From assembly GCA_003221435.1 (NCBI GenBank), contig QHRS01000015.1, positions 1 to 14,847 on the forward strand: a stretch of DNA of 14,847 nucleotides, read 5' to 3'. This document shows, piece after piece, positions 6,571 to 13,521 of this stretch. The notes beneath the pieces are model-generated. The model made no database searches. It was given only the letters and a program-made list of their open reading frames with translations, and was not told where the DNA came from. Every line of letters starts with the position of its first letter. Within the stretch, counting starts at the first letter, position 1. Both the position numbers and the translations under genes were made by a program. The DNA comes from Candidatus Rokuibacteriota bacterium. GTDB taxonomy: Bacteria; Methylomirabilota; Methylomirabilia; Rokubacteriales; CSP1-6.

Positions 6571-7014
6571 ATGAGCGCCAAGGCCGGCTGGTCCACGCCG
6601 ATGCTGCACGTCGCAGATGTCGAACGTTCGGTCCGCTTCTACCGGCTCCTCGGCTTCGAGCTCGTGGATGTCGAGGGCGAAGACGGCCGCCCGCTCGGAT
6701 GGGCGCGCATGGCCACAGCGGACGGCAGCGCCATCATGTTCTTGCGCGGCGAAGAAGAGCACGCGGTGAAGCCCGAGCTGCAAGGCATCATGCTCGTGCT
6801 CTATGCGGCCGAGCTGTCCGCGCTCCGCGAGCAGCTCGTAGCTGCGGGCGCGAGCCCATCCGCGATCGAGCGACCGCCCTGGATGCCGAGCGGCCACATC
6901 ATGCTGCGCGACCCCGACGGCTATGCCGTCGGCGTCAACCAGTGGGGGGACGCTGAGCACGATGCCTGGCTGAAGCGGCTCGAGGCGAAACGCGCGGCTG
7001 GCATCATCCCCTGA
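6571..7014 (+). CDS. VOC superfamily (glyoxalase/bleomycin-resistance fold) protein
   Basis: 147 residues forming one VOC module of two beta-alpha-beta-beta-beta units. The first begins STPMLHVADVERSVRFYRLLGFELV, with a His in the usual metal-ligand position of strand 1, and continues with WARMATADGSAIMFL. The second runs from LQGIMLVLYAAELSALREQLVAAG to SGHIMLRDPDGYAVGVNQWGD. The expected C-terminal Glu ligand (usually DPDGxxxEL) is not obvious, as the segment reads AVGVNQ, so catalysis is uncertain. Members include glyoxalase I, dioxygenases and antibiotic-binding proteins; none can be assigned. ATG 6571 is chosen because the TACAAT element ends 9 nt before it. GTG 6547 would start upstream of that element. 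Its 3' end faces the RND pump gene, 39 nt away, with no obvious terminator between. Confidence 0.85.
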   Translation: MSAKAGWSTPMLHVADVERSVRFYRLLGFELVDVEGEDGRPLGWARMATADGSAIMFLRGEEEHAVKPELQGIMLVLYAAELSALREQLVAAGASPSAIERPPWMPSGHIMLRDPDGYAVGVNQWGDAEHDAWLKRLEAKRAAGIIP

Positions 7015-7053
7015 GGGCGACGGGCGGCGCCTGGCGGCGGCGGATGCGACGGT

Positions 7054-10000
7054 TCAGCGCTCGGCCCGGCTCGATTCCCGCGGCGCCGAGCCGCGCTCGG
7101 CAGCGCCCTGAATCAGGCGGAAGAACAGCGGGATGAAGACGATCGCGATCCCGGTCGCGACCACCATGCCGAAGAACACCGTGGTGCCGATCGAGTGACG
7201 GCTGGCCGCGCCTGCGCCGCCTGCGAACAGCAGGGGCGAGACGCCGAAGATGAAGGCCAGCGACGTCATCAGGATCGGGCGCAGCCGGTCGCGGGCCGCG
7301 AGCGTGGCCGCCTGGAGCAGAGGCACGCCCTGGGAGCGCAGCGAGTTGGCGAACTCGACGATGAGGATCGCGTTCTTCGCCGACAGCCCGACCACGGTGA
7401 TCAGCCCCACCTGCACGTAGATGTCGCTCGGCTGGCCGCGCAGCCACACGCCGAGGTAAGCGCCCAGCACACCGAACGGAACGCCGAGCAGCACGGCGAA
7501 CGGCAGGGACCAGCTCTCGTACTGGGCGGCGAGGACGAGGAACACGATGATGAGCCCCAGCGTCATCACTGCACCCGCAGCACCCCTCGATGTCCGTTCC
7601 TGATACGACTGCCCCGAGTAGGCCAGGGTGAGCCCTTCGGACGCGAACCGCGTGCGGATCAGGCCGTCGAGCTGCGCCATCATCTCGCCGCTGCTGCGTC
7701 CCGGCTTCGGCGTGCCGGTCACGAGCGCAGATGTGAAGCCGTTGAACCGCGTCAGCAGCGTCGGGGCGGCGCGGAACTCGGTTCGGGTCACAGCGGACAG
7801 CGGGATCATGGCGTGGTTCGCCCCCCGCACGTAAAGCCGCCCGATGTCGGCCGGGGTCTGGCGGAACTGCGCCTGGGCCTCCGCCTGCACCCGATAGGTG
7901 CGCCCGTACAGGTTGAAGTCGTTGATGTAGAGCGTTGAGAGCAGCGCCTGGAGCGTGCCGAACAGGTCGCCCAGCTGCACGCCCATCGACTTGGCGGCCT
8001 CGCGGTCCACCCGAACGAAGAGCTGAGGCACGCTGGCGCGGAAGTTCGCCTGCAGGCCGCCGACCGCAGGCAGCTGGTTGGCCGCCTGCACGAACTGCTG
8101 GAGCTCTGAGGCGTAGAGGCTCACCGGGCGGCCGCTGCGGTCCTGCAGGTAGCCCTCGACGCCCGAAGTTGCGCCCAGACCCGGGATCTCCGGGAGATTG
8201 AAGGCGAAGCCGATCGCGTCCTTCATCCCGAACAGACGGCCGCTCAACCTCTGGGTGATGGCGTTGAGCGCGTCGCGCTTGCCGCGCTCCTCCCAGGGCG
8301 CGACGTTGACGAAGACCACGGCGCTGTTGGTCTGGCTGCTGCGGCTCAGGATGTCGAGGCCCGCGAGCGCCACGATGTTCCGCACTGCCGGCTCCTGGCG
8401 CAGGAACCCCTCCACCCGCTGCACGACTGCCTCGGTCCGCTGCAGCGAAGATGCGTCCGGGAGCTGGATCGCGACCGCGAAGTACCCCTTGTCCTCGGTC
8501 GGGATGAAGGACACGGGGACCTGCCGCCACAGCAGAACGGTCAGCACGATGACGACGGCGAACGCCGCCAGGCCCGCTCGCGGGCGTCGCAGCACCCGCT
8601 CGACGTTTCGCACATACGTGTTGCGGCCCCGGTCGAACAGGCGGTTGAAGACGCCGAACGGCCCCCGGGTGTGCGACTCCGTCGCCTCCTTGAGGAGCAA
8701 GGCGCACAGCGCAGGGGTCAGCGTCAGCGCGACGATCCCCGACAGCACGACCGAGATCGCGATGGTGATGGCGAACTGTCGGAACAGCGCCCCGGTGACG
8801 CCGCCTGTGAACGCCACGGGGACGAAGACCGCCACGAGCGAGAGCACGATCGCGACCAGCGCCGGAGCCACCTGCTGGATGCCCCGGTCTGCGGCCTGGC
8901 GCGCCGGGAGCTTTTCGGTGGCCATGATCCGCTCGACGTTCTCGATGACGACGATCGCGTCGTCCACCACGATCCCGATCGCGAGCACCAGTGCGAACAA
9001 GGTCAGCACGTTGATCGAGAGCCCCAGAGCGTTGAGGCCCAGGAACGTGCCGATGACGCTCACCGGCACCGCCAGCATCGGGATCAGCGTGGCGCGCCAG
9101 CTCTGCAGGAACACGAAGACCACGAGCGCGACGAGGAGCAGCGCCTCGAGCAGGGTGATCACGACCTCCCGAATCGAGGCCTTGACGAACGGGGTGGTGT
9201 CGAAAGGCACGCTGGCCGTCACGCCCCGCGGGAAGTTCTTCGACAGCTCCGCGACGCGCCGGGCGACCGCCTCGCGCGCCCGCAGCGCGTTGGCGCCGGT
9301 CCGCAGGTACAGCAGTGCGAGCGCGGTGGGCCGCCCGTTGAGCCGGCCCACGAAGTCGTAGTTCTGCGAGCCCAGGACCGCGCGCCCCACGTCGCGCACG
9401 CGTACCACGGAGGCGTTCGGTTCGGCGCGCACGACGATGTCGTTGAACTCGTCTGGCGTCTGGAGCCTCCCGACCGTCGTGACCGGGATCGTCAGCTCCG
9501 TGGCCGGCGGCGCGGGCTCGCGGCCCAGTCGGCCGGCGGGGTTCGTTGCGTTCTGCTCCCGAACCGCGTCGGCCACGTCGTTCACCGTGATCCCGAGCTG
9601 CGCCATCTTGTCGGGGTCGAGCTGGATCAGCATCGAGAACTGCAGCCCGCCGAAGGTCGTTGCGTTGCCGATCCCCGGCACGCTCTTGAGCTCGTCCTCG
9701 ACGTAGAGCTTCATGTAGTTCGTCAGGTAGGCCGCGTCGTATCGTGGATCCGTCGATGTGAGCGCGACCACGCCCAGGATGTCGGTGTTGGCCTTGATGA
9801 TCGAGATCCCGTTCTGCCGCACCGCCGCCGGGAGCTGCGGCGATGCGAGCTGCACCGCGTTCTGCACGTCCACAGCCGCCAGGTCCTGGTTGCGCTTGAC
9901 GTCGAAGTAGATCGAGAGCGTCATCGTGCCGTCGCTCGCGTTGGCCGACGTGTAGTAGAGGAGTCCCTGGAGCCCCGAGAGCTGCTGCTCGATCGGTGCC

Positions 10001-10215
10001 GCCACCGCTTCGGCCACGTCCTGCGCGGTCGCCCCGGGATAGACCGCGATCACCTGGATCGCGGGCGGCGTGATCTGCGGGTAGCGCGAGATCGGCAGCA
10101 GCCGGATCGCGAGCAGGCCCATCATCGTGATGATCAGCGAGAGGACGCCGGCCAGGACCGGCCGGCGGATGAAGAAGTACTGAGCCTGGCGCTCGCCCTC
10201 GGGGGAGGCCGTCAT
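7054..10215 (-). CDS. RND efflux pump inner-membrane transporter (HAE1 / AcrB-MexB type)
   Basis: Proton-driven exporter of hydrophobic or amphiphilic compounds, 1053 residues, the normal length for the family. It starts with the cytoplasmic/TM1 signature YFFIRRPVLAGVLSLIITMMGLLAI, then SRYPQITPPAIQV leads into the first porter domain. TM4 carries the proton-relay pair in GIVVDDAIVVIENVER (D418, D419). TM10 carries the partner lysine in VVGLSAKNAILIVEFA (K947). LAAQYESWSLPFAVLL precedes TM9 as usual. A 12-helix, two-porter-domain layout is expected. The ATG at 10215 overlaps the adaptor stop as ATGA, so translation is coupled and the two form one operon. The same reading frame stays open far upstream through the adaptor gene, but that part has no RND similarity. 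No outer-membrane factor gene is adjacent; a TolC homologue elsewhere is presumably used. The substrate cannot be told. Confidence 0.95.
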   Translation of the reverse strand: MTASPEGERQAQYFFIRRPVLAGVLSLIITMMGLLAIRLLPISRYPQITPPAIQVIAVYPGATAQDVAEAVAAPIEQQLSGLQGLLYYTSANASDGTMTLSIYFDVKRNQDLAAVDVQNAVQLASPQLPAAVRQNGISIIKANTDILGVVALTSTDPRYDAAYLTNYMKLYVEDELKSVPGIGNATTFGGLQFSMLIQLDPDKMAQLGITVNDVADAVREQNATNPAGRLGREPAPPATELTIPVTTVGRLQTPDEFNDIVVRAEPNASVVRVRDVGRAVLGSQNYDFVGRLNGRPTALALLYLRTGANALRAREAVARRVAELSKNFPRGVTASVPFDTTPFVKASIREVVITLLEALLLVALVVFVFLQSWRATLIPMLAVPVSVIGTFLGLNALGLSINVLTLFALVLAIGIVVDDAIVVIENVERIMATEKLPARQAADRGIQQVAPALVAIVLSLVAVFVPVAFTGGVTGALFRQFAITIAISVVLSGIVALTLTPALCALLLKEATESHTRGPFGVFNRLFDRGRNTYVRNVERVLRRPRAGLAAFAVVIVLTVLLWRQVPVSFIPTEDKGYFAVAIQLPDASSLQRTEAVVQRVEGFLRQEPAVRNIVALAGLDILSRSSQTNSAVVFVNVAPWEERGKRDALNAITQRLSGRLFGMKDAIGFAFNLPEIPGLGATSGVEGYLQDRSGRPVSLYASELQQFVQAANQLPAVGGLQANFRASVPQLFVRVDREAAKSMGVQLGDLFGTLQALLSTLYINDFNLYGRTYRVQAEAQAQFRQTPADIGRLYVRGANHAMIPLSAVTRTEFRAAPTLLTRFNGFTSALVTGTPKPGRSSGEMMAQLDGLIRTRFASEGLTLAYSGQSYQERTSRGAAGAVMTLGLIIVFLVLAAQYESWSLPFAVLLGVPFGVLGAYLGVWLRGQPSDIYVQVGLITVVGLSAKNAILIVEFANSLRSQGVPLLQAATLAARDRLRPILMTSLAFIFGVSPLLFAGGAGAASRHSIGTTVFFGMVVATGIAIVFIPLFFRLIQGAAERGSAPRESSRAER

Positions 10216-11348
10216 CGCGACGCTTCGGGCCGGCCCTGCGCCGCCGTGCTGTCGCCGAGCGGCACGGGCTTCGCCGGCCGGCCCGGCGCGATCTTCTGGA
10301 TCCCGTCGACGATCACGCGATCGCCGGGCTCCAGGCCACGGTCGATGATCCACTGGTTGCCCGCCCACGGCCCGGTCTGCACGTCGCGGGTCTGGACCGT
10401 GTCGCCGTTGCCGACCACGTACACGAACTGGCGGCCCAGTCCGGTCTGCACCGCGCGCTCGGGGACGGCGATCGCGCGCTCGCGCGTGAATCCGAGCAGG
10501 CGCACCCGCGCGAATTGGCCCGGCATCAGCAGCCGGTCCGTATTCTGGAACACCGCGCGGAACTCCTGCGTGCCGGTCGCAGCATCGAGCGAAGGCGCCA
10601 CGAAGTCGAGCCGTCCGATGCGCGGCAGCAGCGTGCCGTCGGGCAGCACCACCTGGACGACCAGCCGGCTCCTGGGCTCGATCAGGCTGCGCCACGCCGG
10701 GTTCTCGCGCCACTGCAGGAGCTGTTGCGACGAGGGTTCGAAGATGACGTAGACGGAGTCGAGCCGGTCGATCGTCGTCAGCAGGTCCGAAGGGCCCGTG
10801 ACGCGCGCGCCGACCTCCAGCAGAGTTCGCCCCACGCGGCCCTCGATCCGGGCGCGGACATCGGTGTCGTCCAGGTCCTTTTTCGCCTGGTCGTAGGCGG
10901 CCTGGGCCGCATCGTGCTCCGCGCGAGCATTGTCCACGTCCTGCTGCGCAACCACTTGCTGCGCCAGCAGCGGCACCACGCGGTCGAGGCTCTGCTTCGC
11001 GTTTTCGAGCCGGGCTCTTGCGCTGCGGAGAGCGGCCTCGTACTTGACCTTGTCGAGCCGGTAGAGGAGATCGCCGGGCTTGACGATCGCGCCTTCGGTG
11101 AAGGGGCGCTGCTCGATCACGCCTTCGACTCGCGAGCGCACCTCGATACGCCGGTACGGCGCGACCTCGCCCGGGAACTCGAACGTCTCGGGCACATCGC
11201 GCGGAACCACAGCTACGACCGAGACCTCGGCGGGAGGGAAGCCGCTGAAGCCCGCGTTCCGGGGCTGGCAGCTGGAGAGAAAGACGGCCGCGGTCGCGAT
11301 GAGCGTAATGCGAACCGCGGCGACGGAATGTTCGAGGGGCTGGCTCAC
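10212..11348 (-). CDS. RND efflux periplasmic adaptor lipoprotein (MexA/AcrA, HlyD family)
   Basis: Membrane-fusion protein of 378 residues bridging the RND pump and an outer-membrane channel. The n-terminal signal ends in lipobox LSSC (Cys27), so it should be a lipoprotein. Domains in order: beta-barrel strand and first lipoyl half (FPGEVAPYRRIEVRSRVEG), lipoyl motif EGAIVKPGDLLYRLD, and an alpha-hairpin coiled coil rich in Ala, Gln and Arg (YEAALRSARARLENAKQSL to AEHDAAQAAYDQAKKDL). The second lipoyl half DTDVRARIEGRVGRTLLEVG follows, then the barrel with LPGQFARVRLLG-like MPGQFARVRLLG, and a membrane-proximal end VPERAVQTGLGRQFVYVV. GTG 11348 is preferred: it gives a normal 27-residue lipoprotein signal and has GAGAA 7 nt upstream. 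GTG 11390 is possible but adds an odd Arg-rich extension. An extended -10 lies just upstream. Confidence 0.92.
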   Translation of the reverse strand: MSQPLEHSVAAVRITLIATAAVFLSSCQPRNAGFSGFPPAEVSVVAVVPRDVPETFEFPGEVAPYRRIEVRSRVEGVIEQRPFTEGAIVKPGDLLYRLDKVKYEAALRSARARLENAKQSLDRVVPLLAQQVVAQQDVDNARAEHDAAQAAYDQAKKDLDDTDVRARIEGRVGRTLLEVGARVTGPSDLLTTIDRLDSVYVIFEPSSQQLLQWRENPAWRSLIEPRSRLVVQVVLPDGTLLPRIGRLDFVAPSLDAATGTQEFRAVFQNTDRLLMPGQFARVRLLGFTRERAIAVPERAVQTGLGRQFVYVVGNGDTVQTRDVQTGPWAGNQWIIDRGLEPGDRVIVDGIQKIAPGRPAKPVPLGDSTAAQGRPEASR

Positions 11349-11390
11349 GCGGAATTCTCGGGGACGAAGTTCTGCGGCCCGAGCGGGCAC

Positions 11391-11399
11391 ACTGTAGCA
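11391..11399 (-). promoter_or_regulatory. Likely extended -10 (TGCTACAGT) for the efflux operon
   Basis: On the minus strand TGC is followed directly by TACAGT, a TGN-extended -10 element. Transcription would begin near 11384 and give a leader of about 36 nt to the adaptor GTG at 11348. The -35 region is poor, as expected for extended -10 promoters. No operator palindrome or TetR/MarR gene is seen nearby. Confidence 0.45.
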
Positions 11400-11551
11400 G
11401 GTTGGCCCCGACGTTTCCCTTGAGGCGCCCGAGCTCGGTTCTGCATCGCCCCCAGGCGGTAATGAATCCCCATCCGCCGCCCAGCTCGCTGACCGCCGGC
11501 ATCCCTGATCGCGGTCGAGGCTCGCTCCGGCGTCGGGCGGCCATCGTCAGG

Positions 11552-11557
11552 TACTCT
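11552..11557 (+). promoter_or_regulatory. Possible -10 (TACTCT), leaderless-type start
   Basis: TACTCT ends 6 nt before the GTG at 11564, with a pyrimidine-rich TCTTCC between and no Shine-Dalgarno sequence. The spacing equals that at 4315-4327, consistent with a leaderless transcript for the lipase-maturation-factor gene. Confidence 0.35.
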
Positions 11558-11563
11558 TCTTCC

Positions 11564-13102
11564 GTGCTGCCATCCGAACGAGGGCCGTCGGCGGGTTCGA
11601 GCTTCTGGCTGACGCGGTTCCTCATCCTCCGCCTGCTGGGCTTCGTTTACTTCTTCGCGTTCCTCTCGGCTGCGAAGCAGGTGCTGCCGCTCATGGGCAG
11701 CGAAGGGTTGACGCCCGCGTCCGCTTGGCTCGACCAGGTCGGCGGTGCGCTCGGGTCGCGCCTCGCGGGATTCATGCAGATTCCGAGCGTCTTCTGGATC
11801 AACGCTTCGGACCGGGCGCTGGTCGGCGCGGCGTGGCTCGGCGCCGCGCTCGCGCTCCTCGTCATCGCCGGACTCGCGAACGCGCTCCTGCTCGGGCTCA
11901 TGTGGGCGCTCTACATGTCGTTCGTGCACGTGGGGCAGGAATGGTACGGCTACGGCTGGGAGATCCAGCTCCTCGAGACCGGCTTTCTCGCCATCTTCTT
12001 GTGTCCGCTGCTCGATCCGCGCCCGTTTCCACGCCGGCCGCCGCCACGGGCCGTGCTGTGGCTGTTCCGCTGGCTCATCCTCCGCATCATGCTCGGCGCC
12101 GGGCTCATCAAGCTGCGCGGCGACTCGTGCTGGCGTGATCTCACATGTCTCGACTACCACTACCTCACGCAGCCGATCCCCAATCCGCTGTCGCGCTGGT
12201 TCCATTTCCATCCGACCGCCGTGCACAAGACCGAGGTGCTGTACAACCACTTGGTCGAGCTGGTGTCGTCCTGGTTCGCGCTAGCGCCCGACCTTCTGCG
12301 GAGTCTGCAGATCACGGGCGGCGTCGCCATGCTGGCGTTCCAGATCTCGCTGATCCTGAGCGGCAACCTGTCGTTCCTGAACTACCTGACGATCGTGCCG
12401 ATCCTCGCCTGCTTCGACGACGACTTCCTGCGGAGCTTCCTGCCGCGACCGCTGGTGGCGGCGGCGGCTCGCGCCGCGGAATCGGCTGCGCCGTCGCGCG
12501 CCCAAACCGTCGTCGCTCGCGTGCTCGTGGTGTTGGTCGCGCTGTTGAGCCTGCCCGTGGTGCTGAACCTCGTCTCCGCGCGCCAGGTCATGAACACATC
12601 GTTCGACCCGCTCGACCTCGTGAACACGTACGGCGCCTTCGGGACCGTGGGCCGCGAGCGCTACGAGATCGTATTCGAGGGGACGCGCGACTCGATTCCC
12701 GGCGACGCGACGCGCTGGATCGCGTACGAGTTCCCGGCCAAGCCCGGCGACCCGATGCGGCGCCCGCCGGTCATCGCGCCATTCCAGCCGCGGCTCGACT
12801 GGTCGATCTGGTTCGCGGCCATGTCGACGCCGGACCAGTATCCGTGGACGCTGCACTTCGAGTGGAAGCTGTTGCACGGCGACCGCGGCGTGATGAGCCT
12901 GCTCGCGAACGATCCGTTCCCCGGCGCCCCGCCGCACTGGATCCGCGCTTCGTACTACCGGTACGAGTTCGCGCCGCCCGGCAATCCGGGCCACGCCTGG
13001 TGGGAGCGGCAGCGCGTGGGCGACTGGCTGCCGCCGCTCTCGGCCGCCGACCCGCGCCTGCGGCAGATCGCCATCGAGCGCGGCTGGCGACCGGCGCCGT
13101 GA
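11564..13102 (+). CDS. Lipase maturation factor (LMF1) family integral membrane protein
   Basis: Polytopic membrane protein, 512 residues from this start. In vertebrates LMF1 is an ER factor needed for folding of lipoprotein lipase; bacterial homologues have no settled role. Family blocks are clear: WLTRFLILRLLGFVYFFAFL with VLPLMGSEGLTPA (residues about 15-50), a helix pair ALALLVIAGLANALLLGLMWALYMSF, then YGYGWEIQLLETGFLAIFL. Next is the most conserved stretch GLIKLRGDSCWRDLTCLDYHY with TQPIPNPLS (about 180-215), then more helices. The C-terminal soluble part contains VNTYGAFGTVGRERYEIVFEGT and a final segment rich in Trp/Tyr/Pro. GTG 11564 is chosen because it leaves the usual short N-terminus before the first conserved helix and sits 6 nt after TACTCT. 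ATG 11462 and GTG-type starts further up would add a Pro/Arg-rich tail without similarity. It is divergent from the efflux operon. Confidence 0.9.
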   Translation: MLPSERGPSAGSSFWLTRFLILRLLGFVYFFAFLSAAKQVLPLMGSEGLTPASAWLDQVGGALGSRLAGFMQIPSVFWINASDRALVGAAWLGAALALLVIAGLANALLLGLMWALYMSFVHVGQEWYGYGWEIQLLETGFLAIFLCPLLDPRPFPRRPPPRAVLWLFRWLILRIMLGAGLIKLRGDSCWRDLTCLDYHYLTQPIPNPLSRWFHFHPTAVHKTEVLYNHLVELVSSWFALAPDLLRSLQITGGVAMLAFQISLILSGNLSFLNYLTIVPILACFDDDFLRSFLPRPLVAAAARAAESAAPSRAQTVVARVLVVLVALLSLPVVLNLVSARQVMNTSFDPLDLVNTYGAFGTVGRERYEIVFEGTRDSIPGDATRWIAYEFPAKPGDPMRRPPVIAPFQPRLDWSIWFAAMSTPDQYPWTLHFEWKLLHGDRGVMSLLANDPFPGAPPHWIRASYYRYEFAPPGNPGHAWWERQRVGDWLPPLSAADPRLRQIAIERGWRPAP

Positions 13103-13220
13103 CGAGAGGCGTGAGGTCGCACCACCGCCGCGTCCGGCGTCCGTCGTTCGGGATCGTGTAGCATTCGGCGGCGACCGAGTGGCGGTCCCCGGAGCGGCGC
13201 GAGCCCCGCGGAGGTCGTGA

Positions 13221-13364
13221 TCCTCCCGCACGGGGGCGCGCGCATGGGCCAAGGAACAGGGCGGCGAGATCGTGCAGCCGATCGGCGGCGACCCCCGGGA
13301 GATCACTGCGAGGTTTCGGGATCCCGCCGGGAATCTGATCGGGTTGTATCAGGAACCGGCCTGA
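13221..13364 (+). pseudogene. C-terminal remnant of a VOC/glyoxalase-fold gene
   Basis: The frame ending at TGA 13362-13364 encodes AWAKEQGGEIVQPIGGD followed by ITARFRDPAGNLIGLYQEPA. This is the typical last third of a VOC-domain protein (a Gly-Gly-Glu strand, then FRDPAGNxxGLYQ). An in-frame TGA lies at 13218-13220, and I find no start codon or earlier VOC segment in any plus-strand frame just upstream. It therefore looks like a truncated, decayed copy of about 45 codons. Its ending (DPAGNLIGLYQ) differs from that of the intact VOC gene at 6571 (DPDGYAVGVNQ), so it is not a recent duplicate of it. It occupies the 419-nt gap between the LMF gene and the phosphoesterase gene. Confidence 0.6.
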
Positions 13365-13465
13365 GCCCGGTCTCGAGCGGCAGTGCTTCGGGCGGCGAGC
13401 GTCATCGCGGCGAAACCGCGTCCAGGCACAGCGCTCCACTTCCGCGTCCACCCTCCAGCCGCATC

Positions 13466-13474
13466 TGGTACTAT
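13466..13474 (+). promoter_or_regulatory. Likely extended -10 (TGGTACTAT) for the phosphoesterase gene
   Basis: TGG followed directly by TACTAT is a TGN-extended -10 element. Transcription would start near 13481, leaving a leader of about 41 nt to the ATG at 13522. No good -35 box was found at the usual spacing. It lies downstream of the VOC remnant. Confidence 0.45.
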
Positions 13475-13521
13475 CGACGCGCGGGGCATGGCGCTCCGCG
13501 TGGAACTTGGGATCGCCCCCG

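Noticed and set aside
7015..7053. Possible bidirectional terminator between the convergent VOC and RND genes
   Set aside because: The 39-nt gap is GC-rich but I could not find a clean stem with a loop and T tract.
7004..8707. Second minus-strand frame within the RND gene
   Set aside because: It overlaps the confident RND C-terminal half in another frame and is Arg/Pro/Gly-rich without motifs.
8671..10752. Plus-strand frame of about 690 codons opposite the RND and adaptor genes
   Set aside because: The product is rich in Arg, His, Asp and Glu with no domain; it is the complement of confident RND coding sequence.
10216..11625. Upstream extension of the RND frame to about 1523 codons
   Set aside because: The extension covers the adaptor gene in another frame and has no RND similarity. 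The normal RND N-terminus (YFFIRRPVLAGV) begins right after ATG 10215.
11345..12250. Minus-strand frame across the divergent region and the LMF gene
   Set aside because: Very rich in Glu, Arg and Gln, no signal or domain, and antisense to conserved LMF blocks.
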